Source: Bryoerythrophyllum caledonicum (Eukaryota; Streptophyta; Bryopsida; Pottiales; Pottiaceae). Taken from it: a stretch of DNA of 64,000 nucleotides. The DNA lies in the NCBI GenBank assembly GCA_963971425.1, contig OZ020517.1, positions 5,272,501-5,336,500 on the forward strand, given 5' to 3'. Position 1 is the first letter of the stretch. Each line of letters opens with the position of its first letter. A program made the translations under genes and the position numbers. The notes beneath the pieces are model-generated. The model was given only the letters and a program-made list of their open reading frames with translations, ran no database searches and had not been told where the DNA came from. This document shows positions 21,986-34,600 of this stretch, piece after piece.

Positions 21986-24308
21986 GATTTTTGGTGGTGG
22001 ACACATATCATTTGTAGAGTGGAACGCGATGGAGAAGTCTGAGTGAGCTCCAAAATTTCTGGTGAGGGGAGGGGGGACTTAGTTTTCAAACAACAAGACT
22101 GTGGGCACCAAGAAGTGGCTGACCTTGGTGTGAGCTCACCACACGTCCTAGTTTTGAAAGGTTGGAGAGGCTGGGAAGCAGACATTGTTGGAAAAGGGCT
22201 TACAAACTTTTAGATTTGGGGTTTTGTGGAGTGAATGGAGAACAAGGCTTAGATCTACAGTGTGTGTTTTCTGAGAAGCATGGGAGCAAGTGTTGGCACA
22301 ATAGATCTAGCTTAGTCTCTTGCAACAAAATCTACACTAGATTTGATGGTTAGTTACCAGATCTACAAACCTCCCTGTTAGTCACCGCACCTCCCCAAAC
22401 CAGCTACTCATTAACATCATTACAAGACAAGACACGCAACAGCAACAAACCACATCCGCAACTCTGGAAGTACCATACATCAACAACAGCAAGCAGCGAG
22501 CATACACGACAACGCCACTATCTTAGTAAGCCTCCCAAAACACTCTCTTTTCATTTTTCTGTAGTAAACACACTAGATCTGCAGTTACACATCGTCAAAA
22601 CAGTACACTTGCTATATTACAAGCATCTTAATGATATAGCATAACAAGGAACCTTGAACAGTAGTAGTGATAGAACTAGCCTAAATTTACTAAGTTAACC
22701 TAACCCTAGATTACAAAAAAAACCCTCTGCACACACATAAAAGATTTGCAAGTCTGTAGTTGTGCGCGGAAGCGCTCTACATTTTTCTGGAAAGCTACAG
22801 GTACACTGAAGACACTCCAAGCGCAGAACTCTGAAGTTCGGACCCACACCAACAACCTGAATCAAGGATCGACAGAGAAGGCACCAACAGAGTCGAAGCA
22901 AACCCGCATCAAAACAGAACTCGATCACACGGCCACTCCGCGAAAAGGTGATCTCCAGCAGCTGCTGAAGACGTCATTTACCAAGAGGAGCCTCCCGAGA
23001 GCTGTAGATCACTTCACCTGCCGAGAGCTACAGATCATTCACCTGCAACAAACACCAACATGAGCCTCCCGAGAACTGTAGATCACTTCACCTGCCGAGA
23101 GCTGTAGATCACTCACCTGCAACAAAGATACAACTTGTTAACACAAACTGAACCTAGTGATAGAAACCACAGATGCAACCAGGTAGTAGAAACCCTAAAC
23201 ACCAGTCAATACAGTCAGATCCCTGGACTAATATCACTTTAGCACCAAACACCTGAACCAACCCTATCGGCTCACAACCTAGACGTATAATCACTCCAGT
23301 AGACTAGAAACCGGAGCCACAGAACTTAGAAAACGGGAACTAGTAACCGATCGAGGGGTCCAACAACTTGAAACAAGAAAAATCGACCTGTGAAGACGCC
23401 ATCGACGTCACAACAAGGCAACTCCACCCAAACAAAAGACGTATCGACACAACCAGTTACCAGCAGACCAAGAAAAAGCTGAAGAGGTGGTACAAACTCA
23501 CTCAACACACCAAGTCAAGAAATCGGCCATGACGAAGAGAGACCTGCATCATAGCATCGACAGCACCAGACAAGAAACCAGCAGAGGTGAAGCGAAACTC
23601 ATACCAAGAATATCGACGCCAGGACCAAGTACCAGTAATAGAACCTGCGAAACATCCACAACTGTGCGGCAGCCACAACACGAACCAGAGGTCTAGATCA
23701 AAGCCGAAGCTCCTCAACACGCGACATCAACTCCATAAGAGGGTAAGAAGAGGAACACAATATGCAGGAGGCCAAGGAAGAGCACATAGCACAAGAGGAG
23801 AGACCCTCCAACTGGCGCGAGCTAACCACCCCAACTAACTACTGCAAAAGGACTGAGACGTGCTGAAGACCCCAGGCCTGGAACTAGCGACCCCTGCCCT
23901 TGGAAAGACCTCCCACCTCGCACCAACGGCCTCCCGCGATTAGTCCGGTGGAACCACAGGATAACTTGCGACCTCAGAGACTGTACCAGCGACCTTCCCC
24001 AAGCATGCTCTAGAGACCTACCAAGCTCGTGCGACTCCCACAACCCCCGAGAGACCTCCACAACATGCGAGAGACCTTTCCAGAACACAAGCCAATGACC
24101 TACTCAAATTCGTGCGACCCCCACAGCAAGAAAGCGACCTTCCCCAAATACGTGCCAGCGACCAGAGACCTTCCACACCAACGAACCAACGTCCCTCCAC
24201 CAAAGTCACCAGGTAAGCCTCCCAAAAAGGTACGTTACTCACCTCTTTTTTCTTTGTTACAAACTAAATAACAAGATAAATAAGACAATTACTAGAAGAG
24301 ATAACAAC
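21986..24308 (+). promoter_or_regulatory. Copy A 5' UTR (probable internal promoter)
   Basis: From about 22,030 the sequence (GAGTGAGCTCC..., GGGCACCAAGAAGTGGCTG..., GCATGGGAGCAAGTGTTGGC) aligns with the 5' ends of copies B (43,498 downward) and C (from about 48,320). LINE 5' UTRs normally carry the promoter. Late in the region (23,880-24,180) the word GCGACC or GCGACT recurs about seven times. The first about 40 bases (21,986-22,025) do not match the other 5' UTRs but match ORF2 in antisense. Confidence 0.75.
22988..23122 (+). repeat. Tandem repeat in copy A 5' UTR, unit 74 bp
   Basis: Two units begin GAGCCTCCCGAGA at 22,988 and 23,062. Each contains two internal GAGAGCT(G/A)(T/C)AGATCA half-units followed by CACCTGC. 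It is a possible regulatory repeat. Confidence 0.8.
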
Positions 24309-25943
24309 ATGTCCATTACGAAAATGAACCTTAGATTCGAGGAAAGCATGGATATTGATGAAGGGGGGACAAGTGAAACAATAAATTGGAGAGAGAAAGG
24401 AATAAGAAAGAACATAGAAATGGAAAATGGCAATACCAAGAAGAGCAGGAGCACTCAAGAAGAGGTAAGCCAACCCCCTCCTCTTAACGTAATGACCATG
24501 CCTCTCAAGTTTTGGCTAGGATATGAAGACATGGAACGCCTTGCAATCGAAGAAGGGCTAGAAGAGCTCTTATATGATGAGAAGGTGGAAGACATGGTGA
24601 CTAGAGGATTCTAGGAGCATGAAGCTAAGGAGTTCAAGATGTCAAAGGTGGCCTATCCAAGAATACCCCAACTTTACTACCCTATTGCAAGGATGGGGAG
24701 CGAGGAGCAACACTACAACATCACCCAGATTCCCCAACACACCAAAATCAATGGTGCCACAGGTTTGGCTAACGGTTTCCACATGGCTATCCACTTTGAA
24801 CCTCCTCCCTCCATTTTATTGCATGATGATGTCCATAAAATGATAATCCATAGACTTGAAGTTATGAACATTAAACTAGGGGAAGGAGTTATGGACCCTA
24901 TCTATATCCATTGTCATAGTGTTAAGAGAGGTGGGCAAAAGGGGGTTTGGACCGGCATGTTCAAGTTACACTTATTTAACCCCGAAATCGATGCTCTCAT
25001 GTTGTTAAAAGGAATTAGGCCTTTCATACTAACCATAAACAACCAAAACACCGTAGGAAAAATATGTAAAGTCTATCCCCAAATCGCTAACTCTTCTAAC
25101 CTCTCCGTGCAAGTGCGAAGTGATACATTGATAGGTATTTCCGCCCATCATCTCTTCAAGGACATCCTCACCAATAGCTTCAAGCGTGGCCATGATTACG
25201 AGATCACGGGAGTATCCAAGGTAGAAAGAGATCCCTACGCCTTCATTGCCGCCACCACCCCCACACAAGCTTCCAAGATCCAACTTCAACACATCACGAC
25301 CCACCACGAGGTTATCAAAGCAATGAAGACCTATAACGGCAGACGCATGACTCCCGAAACAAAGGCAAGGAAAGATGCTATCTCCCTCACCCTCTCCCCT
25401 TTACCTCTTCTCATGAATGTGCAAGATGTCACTAATGCTATCCAAAGAATCATGGGAGTAAATAATGTTAAGGCAATATGGTTTCATAAAGAAATTGGGG
25501 GAAGGCACAATGGCAAGGCTAATGTGGAATGTGCTAACCCCATAGTATACAAGCAATTCGTTAGAAAACACTTCGACATTGGTGACAATTATGTGGACTT
25601 CTCCCCACATTTGAAGAGCTTGGAAGGCACACAACCCCCCACGGAGGAGCAAATCAATGCCTTTGGTTTCAATGACATCAATGCCGCTATAGTCAACACC
25701 GTTGCAACTTTCAAAATACAAGACACCCCGACGGCCATCACCAAAAAGGAGTTGAAAGAAGCCTTGGAGGAGAACAACAAATAGGTGATAGAAGAAAGCA
25801 AGAGGTACACCGACGTCCTCCACAACTCTTTGATGGAGCATCTAGACAAAATGGAGGAAGCCATGAATGCCACAAGGCTTGCATTCCAAGCCATGAAAGG
25901 AAGAATACCACCTAGACTTGAAGATAGGCCGCCAAACATGTAA
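24309..25943 (+). pseudogene. Copy A ORF1 (RNA-binding/chaperone-like protein), two in-frame TAG
   Basis: ORF1 of LINEs coats the element RNA. The frame runs 544 codons from ATG 24,309 to TAA 25,941-25,943, broken by TAG at 24,612 and TAG at 25,782. Conserved with copies B and C are FWLGYEDMERLAI, YPRIPQL, HYNITQIP, HMAIHFE, LMLLKGIRPFIL and GKICK. A C-terminal segment (about 25,376-25,620: ISLTLSPLP, NAIQRIMG, VKAIWFHKE, KANVECANPIVYKQF, NYVDFSPH) suggests a beta-alpha-beta RRM-like fold. After the second stop, VIEESKRYTDVL and similar text continues a helical, coiled-coil-like tail also seen in B. There is no CCHC knuckle. The RRM assignment is inference. Confidence 0.75.
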
Positions 25944-26953
25944 GGACCAAAGACCTCAAGGTAATACATAATTACCAATTAGTATCTACTACCCTTCACA
26001 TACCATACTATACACTAGAAAAATACATCTACCTTGCTCGTACAATATACATAGTAGACCTCACATACCTCCAAAATACATACAAACAATGTACGATTTT
26101 TTATACAAATATAAAATACATATTACACTACGAGTATACTTACATAATACCGAACTACTACCAAACATATATTAAATACTACGCCATTCATCCAAAATAC
26201 AAATACTACATAAACCATCATACCGACTACACCAAATATGAATACCAAATAATACACACAAAAAACTATACAACTACACACACACAAACATACGAACATA
26301 AACACAACCTCAAAACACATACCCACACAAATACACCAAAAGCCTCATACATAAACACACCAAGAATCACATACACAAATACACAAACAAAGAAGAAAAA
26401 AAAGGGAAAAAAAACACACAAAAAAAAATATGCAATAAAACATACACATACAGATACTTATACCCAAATACACGCACACATACACCTATACACAAAACAC
26501 CAAAAAAACAAACAAATACAAACAAAAAGTCGCACCATAATACAAAACTACACAAAATCACAAACACACACGAAAACAACACAAAAATGCAAACGCAAAT
26601 TAAAAAAAAACAAAAAACATACAAATATACAAAACACACGCAACAAAAACAATATTATTACCATAATCACAAGGAAAAACACAATCCTACACAATAACAA
26701 TGTAATAAAATCTAAAACACTAAAAACCCATTATATAACCAATATCCCTACATTCGCCATAACTACGAATACAAAAATAATAAACCTCCCGAACAAAGAC
26801 GAATACAAACTCCCAAAAAAATACAACTCCAAGCCCACAAGAAAACACCAAAAAACAACACAAAAAACAAGAACTCTAAAACACATCACCAATCCCAAAC
26901 ACATAAAACTACTACTACTTCTAAGCGGAGACATAGAAACCAACCCGGGTCCC
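25928..26953 (+). CDS. Copy A open A+C-rich linker leading into 2A, no ATG
   Basis: In the frame of the following 2A motif there is no stop for about 340 codons, from the TAG at 25,925 through to ORF2. There is also no ATG until the one directly after the 2A. The encoded text is dominated by T, H, K, N, Y, I and Q, turning basic near the end (RKHQKTTQKTRTLKH) before a leucine run. The frame overlaps the last 16 bases of ORF1 in a different phase, so it could be entered by frameshifting or reinitiation. G is nearly absent from the strand, which makes stops rare and weakens the argument from openness. Copies B and C have comparable but broken linkers. Confidence 0.5.
26912..26953 (+). other. 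2A-like ribosome-skipping motif, copy A
   Basis: The codons read LLLLSGDIETNPGP, followed directly by M-P-N of ORF2. This matches the 2A/CHYSEL consensus D-(V/I)-E-x-N-P-G-P with an upstream hydrophobic leucine stretch and glycine. During translation such motifs make the ribosome skip the Gly-Pro bond, releasing the upstream product and continuing with Pro. 2A motifs at the N-terminus of ORF2 are known in trypanosome L1Tc and several animal LINEs. Confidence 0.85.
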
Positions 26954-29900
26954 ATGCCTAATATACTAAAAAGACACCCTACAATACATAAGAAAAATGC
27001 CAAAATTTACTTCATATCGAATACCATAAAGTTCCAACCGGAATATAATCACATTACAAAATCCTTCGCACCTCTCCTCAAAAACACACATACATTACAT
27101 ACCCAAACATCGCCCAATACATACAACAAAAAAATATGCACCCACCACCCCACATACTATATGCCCTAGTAGTCACCACTCACCCACAAATAGATGAATG
27201 CAACCACCTCCTAAATCCACAAAACTTAAACACAATCACATGGACCAATACACTTCTACAAACTTTACTAAGCCTACAAAACCCACCGGAACGACACATT
27301 CACATTGAACACCCGTATACAAAGTTTCTTGAAGACAACCAACATATTATAAATCATAGAAACTCAATACATAAAGAAATATATGATTTTTTACACAGTC
27401 AAACCACTCCTCCCTCAAATGAAGCAATAAAACAAAAATTCTCTTACCTCCCTAATAACCTCATTAATGAACTACCAAAAAGTTTAGACCCTGTACCAGA
27501 ATACACCCGCCCGCCACTGCCACTCCCCTACATCCCTCCACAAAATCAAAACATTAGAACAAACCAAGAAAATCCATACATAATCACATGGAACGCCTCC
27601 TCCCTAAATACTGCCTTACCTAGCTTACAAACTTTGGTCACGCACTCAACCACGCCACCAGCCATCATAGTTATACAAGAAACAAAATTATCCGCCACAA
27701 AATCTACAAAATATATACAAAATATATTTCAAGACTATAAACTCATCTTTAACAACACACATGCACTTACAAGATGCATCCAACTACGGAGACCATACAT
27801 GCCGGGCCGAGGTGGCCTCTTTACACTAATACACAAAAAATACGCCTTCCCGGGCAACATCAACAAAATTCCTACTCCAATGCACATATCACCTTACATT
27901 CAAATAATCAGAATTACTAACCACCCACTACAACCATGGCTAATCTTTCACATGTATATGCCATCACACCCAGAAGATACTAGATTTATCATAGATATAC
28001 AAAATACTATTACATCTCAAATTAATAATAACCCCAATCACACATACCTATTATGCGGAGACTTCAACAGATACATAGCACTAATTGGCCGCCAAAATGG
28101 AAATCATAACACCCCCCCTCTAAACATTGATTACCAATGGCGCCGCTTCACAGAAAACCTCAACTTCAGATACATCAATACTGATACACAATTCTCTAGA
28201 CAAGGTGGCTACAATTACAGTGACTGGAGCCTTATAGATGGATTCTATATAAATACAAACAACAATATACAATAAACCTCCACTACAAACAAAGATGATA
28301 TCCTAAACTCGGACCACTTACCTATACAATTACAGATTCCAAACAATACATTAATCAATAGAACTCCGACAACACCAAACAATGACACTATATGCATACT
28401 CAACCCTATACCAAAAGACAATCTAGAAAATTTCTACATAAAATTCTTTGAAGAAAATTCCATACAAATAGACTCCCTCACAAACACTCTTGAAAATAAT
28501 AGTCAACTATCACAAATACAATGGCACGAAGCATACCACACCATAGACAAACTTATTAATAAAATCTCTGACACTTTAGAACAAACTTGTAAAGCCCACC
28601 CATTACCTCAAATGACTAACAAAACTTCCCAACAAGGAGGATATTTACCTCGAAAACTCTCCAAAACTTGGAAACAACACCTAACTACATACCATGTTAT
28701 ACGGAAAACCATTAGAATTGTAAAAAATAACCCTCAATGGCGTAGCCACCCTGTATGTGATGAACTACTAAACCTACAACACACCCAAATTCCTACCCCA
28801 CCACCTTCGGACCTACCCCACGACTCATGGATAAAAGATATCGCACTAATCGCAAAAAATGCCAACATTCAAGCCCGAAAAATAACCTCAAAATACAGCA
28901 AAGATAACATTAAGAAAGCCATCTCAAAATACAGACAACTATACGAAATTAGCCCCAAAAAAATCAATAGGAAAGTCTTCAAAAATCTTGAATCTCCACC
29001 AATGGATTGTATCAAAGATCAATTCAACAATATTCTAACTGGTCCAGAAGACATTGCGAATGAAAGATTCAACCAACAAACAAAAAGCAACAGACCAACA
29101 GTACCAACATGTAAATACCAACCACAACACCCAATTGAATGTACATGTACAGTACGCCAATACCCATGGCATGACCTCGATGGATTTACCCTTGACAAGC
29201 GAGGAAAACCAGAAATGCCATTACATAAATACTTTAACATTGCCACATACGACACATGTCTCCGTAATCTTGGTAACAACAAAGCCCCAGGCCCAGATCG
29301 TATACCAAACTCAATACTAAAAAACATGCCCTTAAGATTCCACAAATTACTATTCCTATTCTTCTCACACTGCTATAAACAAAAACAAATACCAACGTCA
29401 TGGAAATCAAGTACAACAATTCTACTATACAAAAAAGGAGATCCATTTATACTTCCCAACCATAGACCAATTGCACTAGCTAACACAATATATAAATTCT
29501 TCACCAGTACACTCACCTCTATACTATCCTCATACGGTGAAAATTTCAAAATCCTACACGACAGCCAAGAAGGATTTAGAGCAGAAAGAAGTACCGCTAG
29601 ACAAATACAAACTATAATAGCCGTACTAGAAGATGCAAGATTTACAAATCAAGGCATATACATACTATACGTCGACTTCAAAAACGCCTTTGGCTCAATA
29701 GACCATGCCCGACTACTAGCAATAATGATGGACCTTGGTTACCCAAAAGATGCAACTACACTTGTTGGAAACATCTATTCTTAATCATCTACTTGTTATA
29801 CCGGTGAACACTTTGGGAAAACAAAACCTATATCCATCCAAAGAGGAACTACACAAGGGGATACCCTTAGCCCATACCTATTCATTATATTCTTAGAACC

Positions 29901-31409
29901 ACTACTCAGATGGCTAGAACGAGGCAACAATAGATACACTTTTGGCACATCACAAGTCACAATAAATTCTGTCGCATACGCAGATGACCTCGCCGCCATA
30001 ACTAACAAAATCAAATCTATCCAAATACAACTCAACAAAATTGATAGATATTGCAAATGGACCGGAATGGACGTAGGTGTCCCAAAATGTGCCGCTACCA
30101 GATGCCCAAACAAATCCAAAATAAACCCTACCACTTTCAAAGCCCTAATGCTAGCTTCCAACATCAATTACTGCAATCAACCGATCCCCATACTACACCA
30201 AAATGAACCATACATATACTTAGGTACAAATCTTGTTCCATCACTAAAATGGAAAATCCAAATCCACACCACAACGACGAAACTCATCAAACAATGCAAT
30301 GAACTAACAACATGCCCGGCTACCATGAAAGAAAAAATAAAAATGATTGATACCGTACTACGCCCAGGTGTGGCATACAGTTTCTACGGTGTACCATACT
30401 CTATGCCAGCTATCAAAAAATTGGATAAAAAAATGATAGCCATACAAAAAACCATATGTGGATTACCAAAATGCATGTCAAATGCAATAACCCAACTCCC
30501 ACATAACCTATTTGGGCTTGAAGCTTTCTCCCTCAAAAACGCATACCTCCGTTGTATAGGAGAACAACTACAAAATGCCTTAAATGATAAAGGTAGACTT
30601 GGAAAAATATATAATGGACTAACTCATTATGTCATTGCCCAATATGGCGGCGCCGAAAACGTACCCAGAATTAAAACAAGTGACTGCATAAGATCACCGA
30701 TAACAAGAACATTCTTTTTATTAAAACACATAGGTAAAATTCACCTTAAAAGTACACTCCCAAACTTCCTCACTAATCCTACACCACTAGAAATAGTATG
30801 GCGCCAAGAAACACTAAATCACAACACACTCAATGCCCATCTCTCCCGAAAACTTCTACAAAAACTCCTCTCAAAAAATATCTTTGACCTAAACCAAATT
30901 ACTTTACCTGATGGCACACACATCATGAACAATGAGGATTTTAAAACCCACCACTTCACCCCATCCAAATTAGTAAAAAGTGCTCTAAACATTCCTTAAC
31001 AACTTTTTTGCCACCCAACATGTCCCACCACATGTCAGACGCCATGTATCATACATCCATACTCCTATATTCTTCAAGATTCATACATCACCATCAACAA
31101 CAACACCACTCCAAGAAATATTCCCCTACCAATCTACCCACCTAACCCCGCACATCCATACCACCCCCATCCCCCAATATACATCTCCAAAAACCCTAGC
31201 ACATATCCCATTAATAGCATCATACACCATAAACACATCCAGCACAAGGACACAAACAATATACAAAATACCTACACAAAATACCTATGCCAATGGCAAC
31301 ACAACGATAATACATACAACAAATGGCTTCCCCAAAGAGCCCTTTTCCCACGACACGACACCAATACCTCCACACACAACATTGAAAAATTAAAACAATA
31401 CTACCAAAA
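26954..31409 (+). pseudogene. Copy A ORF2, first part: APE endonuclease and reverse transcriptase
   Basis: The frame starts MPNILKRHP after the 2A and shifts once at an A7 tract near 27,120-27,136. It then stays in one phase with TAA at 28,273, 29,782 and 30,997. APE endonuclease motifs: ITWNASS (27,574), IQETK (27,673), GDFN (about 28,057) and SDH (28,309-28,317). Reverse transcriptase motifs: NKAPGPD (29,278), YVDFKNAF (motif A, 29,668), QGDTLSPYLF (motif B, 29,853) and YADDLA (motif C, 29,977-29,994). The APE nicks target DNA and the RT copies the RNA from the nick. The coding strand is very poor in G. The TAA at 29,782 is shared with copy B. The frame is cut at 31,409 by the insertion of copy B. 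Confidence 0.9.
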
Positions 31410-31421
31410 AACTCAGAACAA
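31410..31421. repeat. Target-site duplication of copy B, left
   Basis: AACTCAGAACAA matches 43,499-43,510 (AACTCAAAACAA) at 11 of 12 bases. Copy A ORF2 continues across the two sites. Confidence 0.85.
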
Positions 31422-31604
31422 GAAGAAGAAGAACGCCGGTCCCCTAGGGAGCCGGCGTGAATAAAGCGTCTGTTCGTTCCACTACTAAGACCATACCCAC
31501 CGGATAAGGAATTAGTAAGCTAGAACTACTTCCCCCTCTCGAGGGTAGACACTATGTAACAAGTACCACAAACCACAAACCAGAGAAATGAGTAAAAGGT
31601 AGTT
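31422..31604 (-). other. Copy B 3' UTR with stem-loop and TTC tail
   Basis: In the element sense the end reads TTTATTCACGCCGGCTCCC, then TAGGGGACCGGCG, then four TTC-like units. CGCCGG(C/T) and CCGGCG arms form a hairpin (about 31,434-31,456). The preceding words GTGGAACGAA and ACATAGTGTCTACCCTCGAG are shared with copy A. This is the likely recognition structure for the element's own reverse transcriptase. Confidence 0.8.
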
Positions 31605-34600
31605 TTATGGGGGGTCTTGCATATCAGGAAGGGCTTGGTTGTTTTCAATTTTGCGTTTATGTAGAAGTATGGACATAGCGTGTTGTATGGCAATGATGTT
31701 GATATTCTTGAAAGTGTTTGTGACTGTATTAATAGGAATTTTGAAGATATCGTCTAGGGTTTTCATAGATGGGATAAAGGTGGTGGCGCGAGCGCCGGCT
31801 GTGATTACCATAAGGGGGTCCATTTTCTAGCCAAGGGCAATGATGTCATCTATAAGGGGTTGGTATTTATTGATTTTTTTTTCGATTGTTACAGGGGAAA
31901 ATCTATCATTACAATATGTAAATTCGATGAATTGAATGGTATAGTTTTGGTTTATGTGGTCGGGTGGGGGGTCATTGTATGGAAGGCCTCTAACGCATAG
32001 TATGTCTGGTTTGAGTCGAGCATTGCAGTGACATCGTTGGGTTTCACATGTACATGGGAGTAGCGATGGTGGGACCGTATTTTCTTGTGGGTTGTTGTTA
32101 TAGGTGCCGACATTCATGAGGATAAAACATCTCGATTTGCTATGGGAGGTGATTAATTTACGGAGTTCCCATACGGCTTTGTTGTGTCTTTTGACAATTA
32201 GAGAGTGTATGTGGTGGTTATGACATTTAAGTAAAACATGTAGCCATGTATCGGGATCCGTGGATGTGCATATTGAACATGTTATGGATGGAAATCTTTC
32301 TATTCCAAAGAAGAGTTGTTTTTGGGCGTTTCCCATGTATTGTCCGGTACGGAATTTAATAAGGCATGTTATTTGTGAGTCAGTGATGATTGGATTTTCC
32401 CAGAAGTTTGTGGAGAGTTCATTGTCTATGTTGTTGTTGTTAGTCCATTTTTCTATGTTAGGGAAATTATCTGAGATTGTGTCAAGGTTATTGTGTAGGT
32501 CTTGTTTTTGAAGGTATTTGTTCAAAAATCTAACCGGGCCATTATCGGGGGTGTCTTCTTTGGAGGGCCAGTCTTCTTTTTGGAAGTAGTATGGGATGGC
32601 GTGGGCATGCTCGTGTGGATCTTTGGCATTTTTGTGTCCTTTTTCCTGGCCCTCTTTTGCAAGTTTATCCGCTTGTTCGTTACCATCAATATCAGCGTGA
32701 GCTCAAATTTTGTGGATGGTTGTGATTTGTCTTCGTTTAAGTATCATTTGGACCATAGATTTTAGTATGATTTGGTCGGGGTGGCTATTGTGGAGGGTAG
32801 GGTGTGTTATTTGGGTGTTTAGTAAGTATAGTGTGTTAATGCAGTCTGTGAAAATGTGTGTTGGTTCATTGTTGTATTTTGTTGTAACAATCTCCAGTGT
32901 TTTGTGGATGGCCATGAGTTCTGCTCTAAGGATATTTTGTAGACCATGCAGTCATTTGGCTAATTTGATTTCTTTCGTAGGATTATATATTCCATAACCG
33001 GATTTTCTCTACGCCAATTACCAGGACTTATCTGTTCTGGTGGTTTGAAGGAGCCATCGGTATTGTAGCTATATGCGGGGTCAAATTTTGGTGCGGTGGT
33101 AGTTTGGTAGTCCGGGAGGGGTGGAAGTGGTAAAATGTGATCTAATGTGTTGTTAATGTAGTTTAGTTTTGACCATTTTTTGCTTCTATTGACTAATGTT
33201 TGTATAGGTATTGGTGGGGCTATCTTTGTATGTAGCCGGTTTATGTTAAGTGTTTTTGCTATGGAGGTGAGTTCGGCAAGTTGATCTAGGGTGCCAAGGA
33301 GTTGGTTTTGGTGGTGGACGCATATTATTTGTAGTGTAGATGGTTCAATTCTGGACTTTTTTAGCTCGGGTGGGATAGTAGGTTCTTCGTAATAAATTGA
33401 GTCTGCTTCAAATGTTGCAAGGATGTGGGAGTCTGCAATTGGGCTTGACTGAGGGTTAGAGTTTTGGTACCAATTTTTGTCTGGCGTGATAATGAGTGTA
33501 GATGTGTGTTGTGGATTGTTTTTAGCAGCGAGGAGGGCCCAGTGTAGTGCTTGTTGAGTTTCTTCTTCATTGTGAGGGTGAGCTATACCATTTCCGACCC
33601 ATTTATAGTCAAAGGATTTTCCCAAGGAGCCAAATATTTTATCTCTTTCAAAAGGTGAGTAGAATTTTTTTTAATTTGGTGGAACATGTGACGGGAGAAG
33701 AGAAGTATGATTGTTCGATGTTAAAGGATGAGATTAGTGAGTCTAGAATAGGTGTAGGTATTGTGTATTGTGCATTTTTGAGGGGGTTATTTTTTGGAAT
33801 GCGGTATTTATATCTTTGGTATAGCCTAATTAATTCGGTTTCAAATGATTGGGTGGTTGGTTCAATGTTTGTAGGAGTTTTTAGTTTCATATTGTATTGA
33901 TTCCATAGCCATTGGAGTCTAGTAGTGGGGATAGTGTGTAAATGTCAGCCATTTGCTTCATATAGATGGGCTTGATTGTTCTCTATTTTGATTGTGTTCG
34001 AGGTTGTGGTAATATCGTTTTCGGGGTTGCATTCCATTGTATAGATGTTAAGGAGTGGAATGATTATAGGTGGAATTACGGATCTTGAGTCTTGTAATTG
34101 TTCTTGGGGGTGGTGTGCTTGAATGATTTCCAAGTAGAATTTATCTTTGATTTTTTGATAGTATTGTTTTAACTTTACGGTGTTGAATGTGGAGGTATTA
34201 TAGTCGTGTCTTGGAAAAAGGTTTCTTTGAGGAAGCCATTTGTTGAATGTATTGTTGTTGTGTTGCCATTGGCAAAGGTATTTTGTATAGGTATTTTGTA
34301 TTCTATTGGAATCTTTTTGTTGTATGCGTTCGTGGCGTATGATGTTATTAATAGGGTATGTGGTGGGATTTTTGGTGATGTATGTTGGGGGGCGGGGGTG
34401 GTATGGGTATGAGGGGTTGGGAGGATGGATTGGTGGTAGGGTAGTTCTTGGGAGGATGTTGTTGTTGATGGTGATGAATGGGTCTTGGAATACGTAGGAG
34501 TGTGGGTGTATGTTACAAGGGGTATCACATGTAGTTGGGCATGTTGGATGGCAAAAAAGTTGTTTGGCAACATTTAGGGAACTCTTGATTAGTTAGGATG

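Noticed and set aside
26123-27003. Cysteine/valine/phenylalanine-rich minus-strand frames
   Set aside because: They are antisense to the A+C-rich linker of copy A, and their membrane-like appearance is a product of G/T-rich composition.
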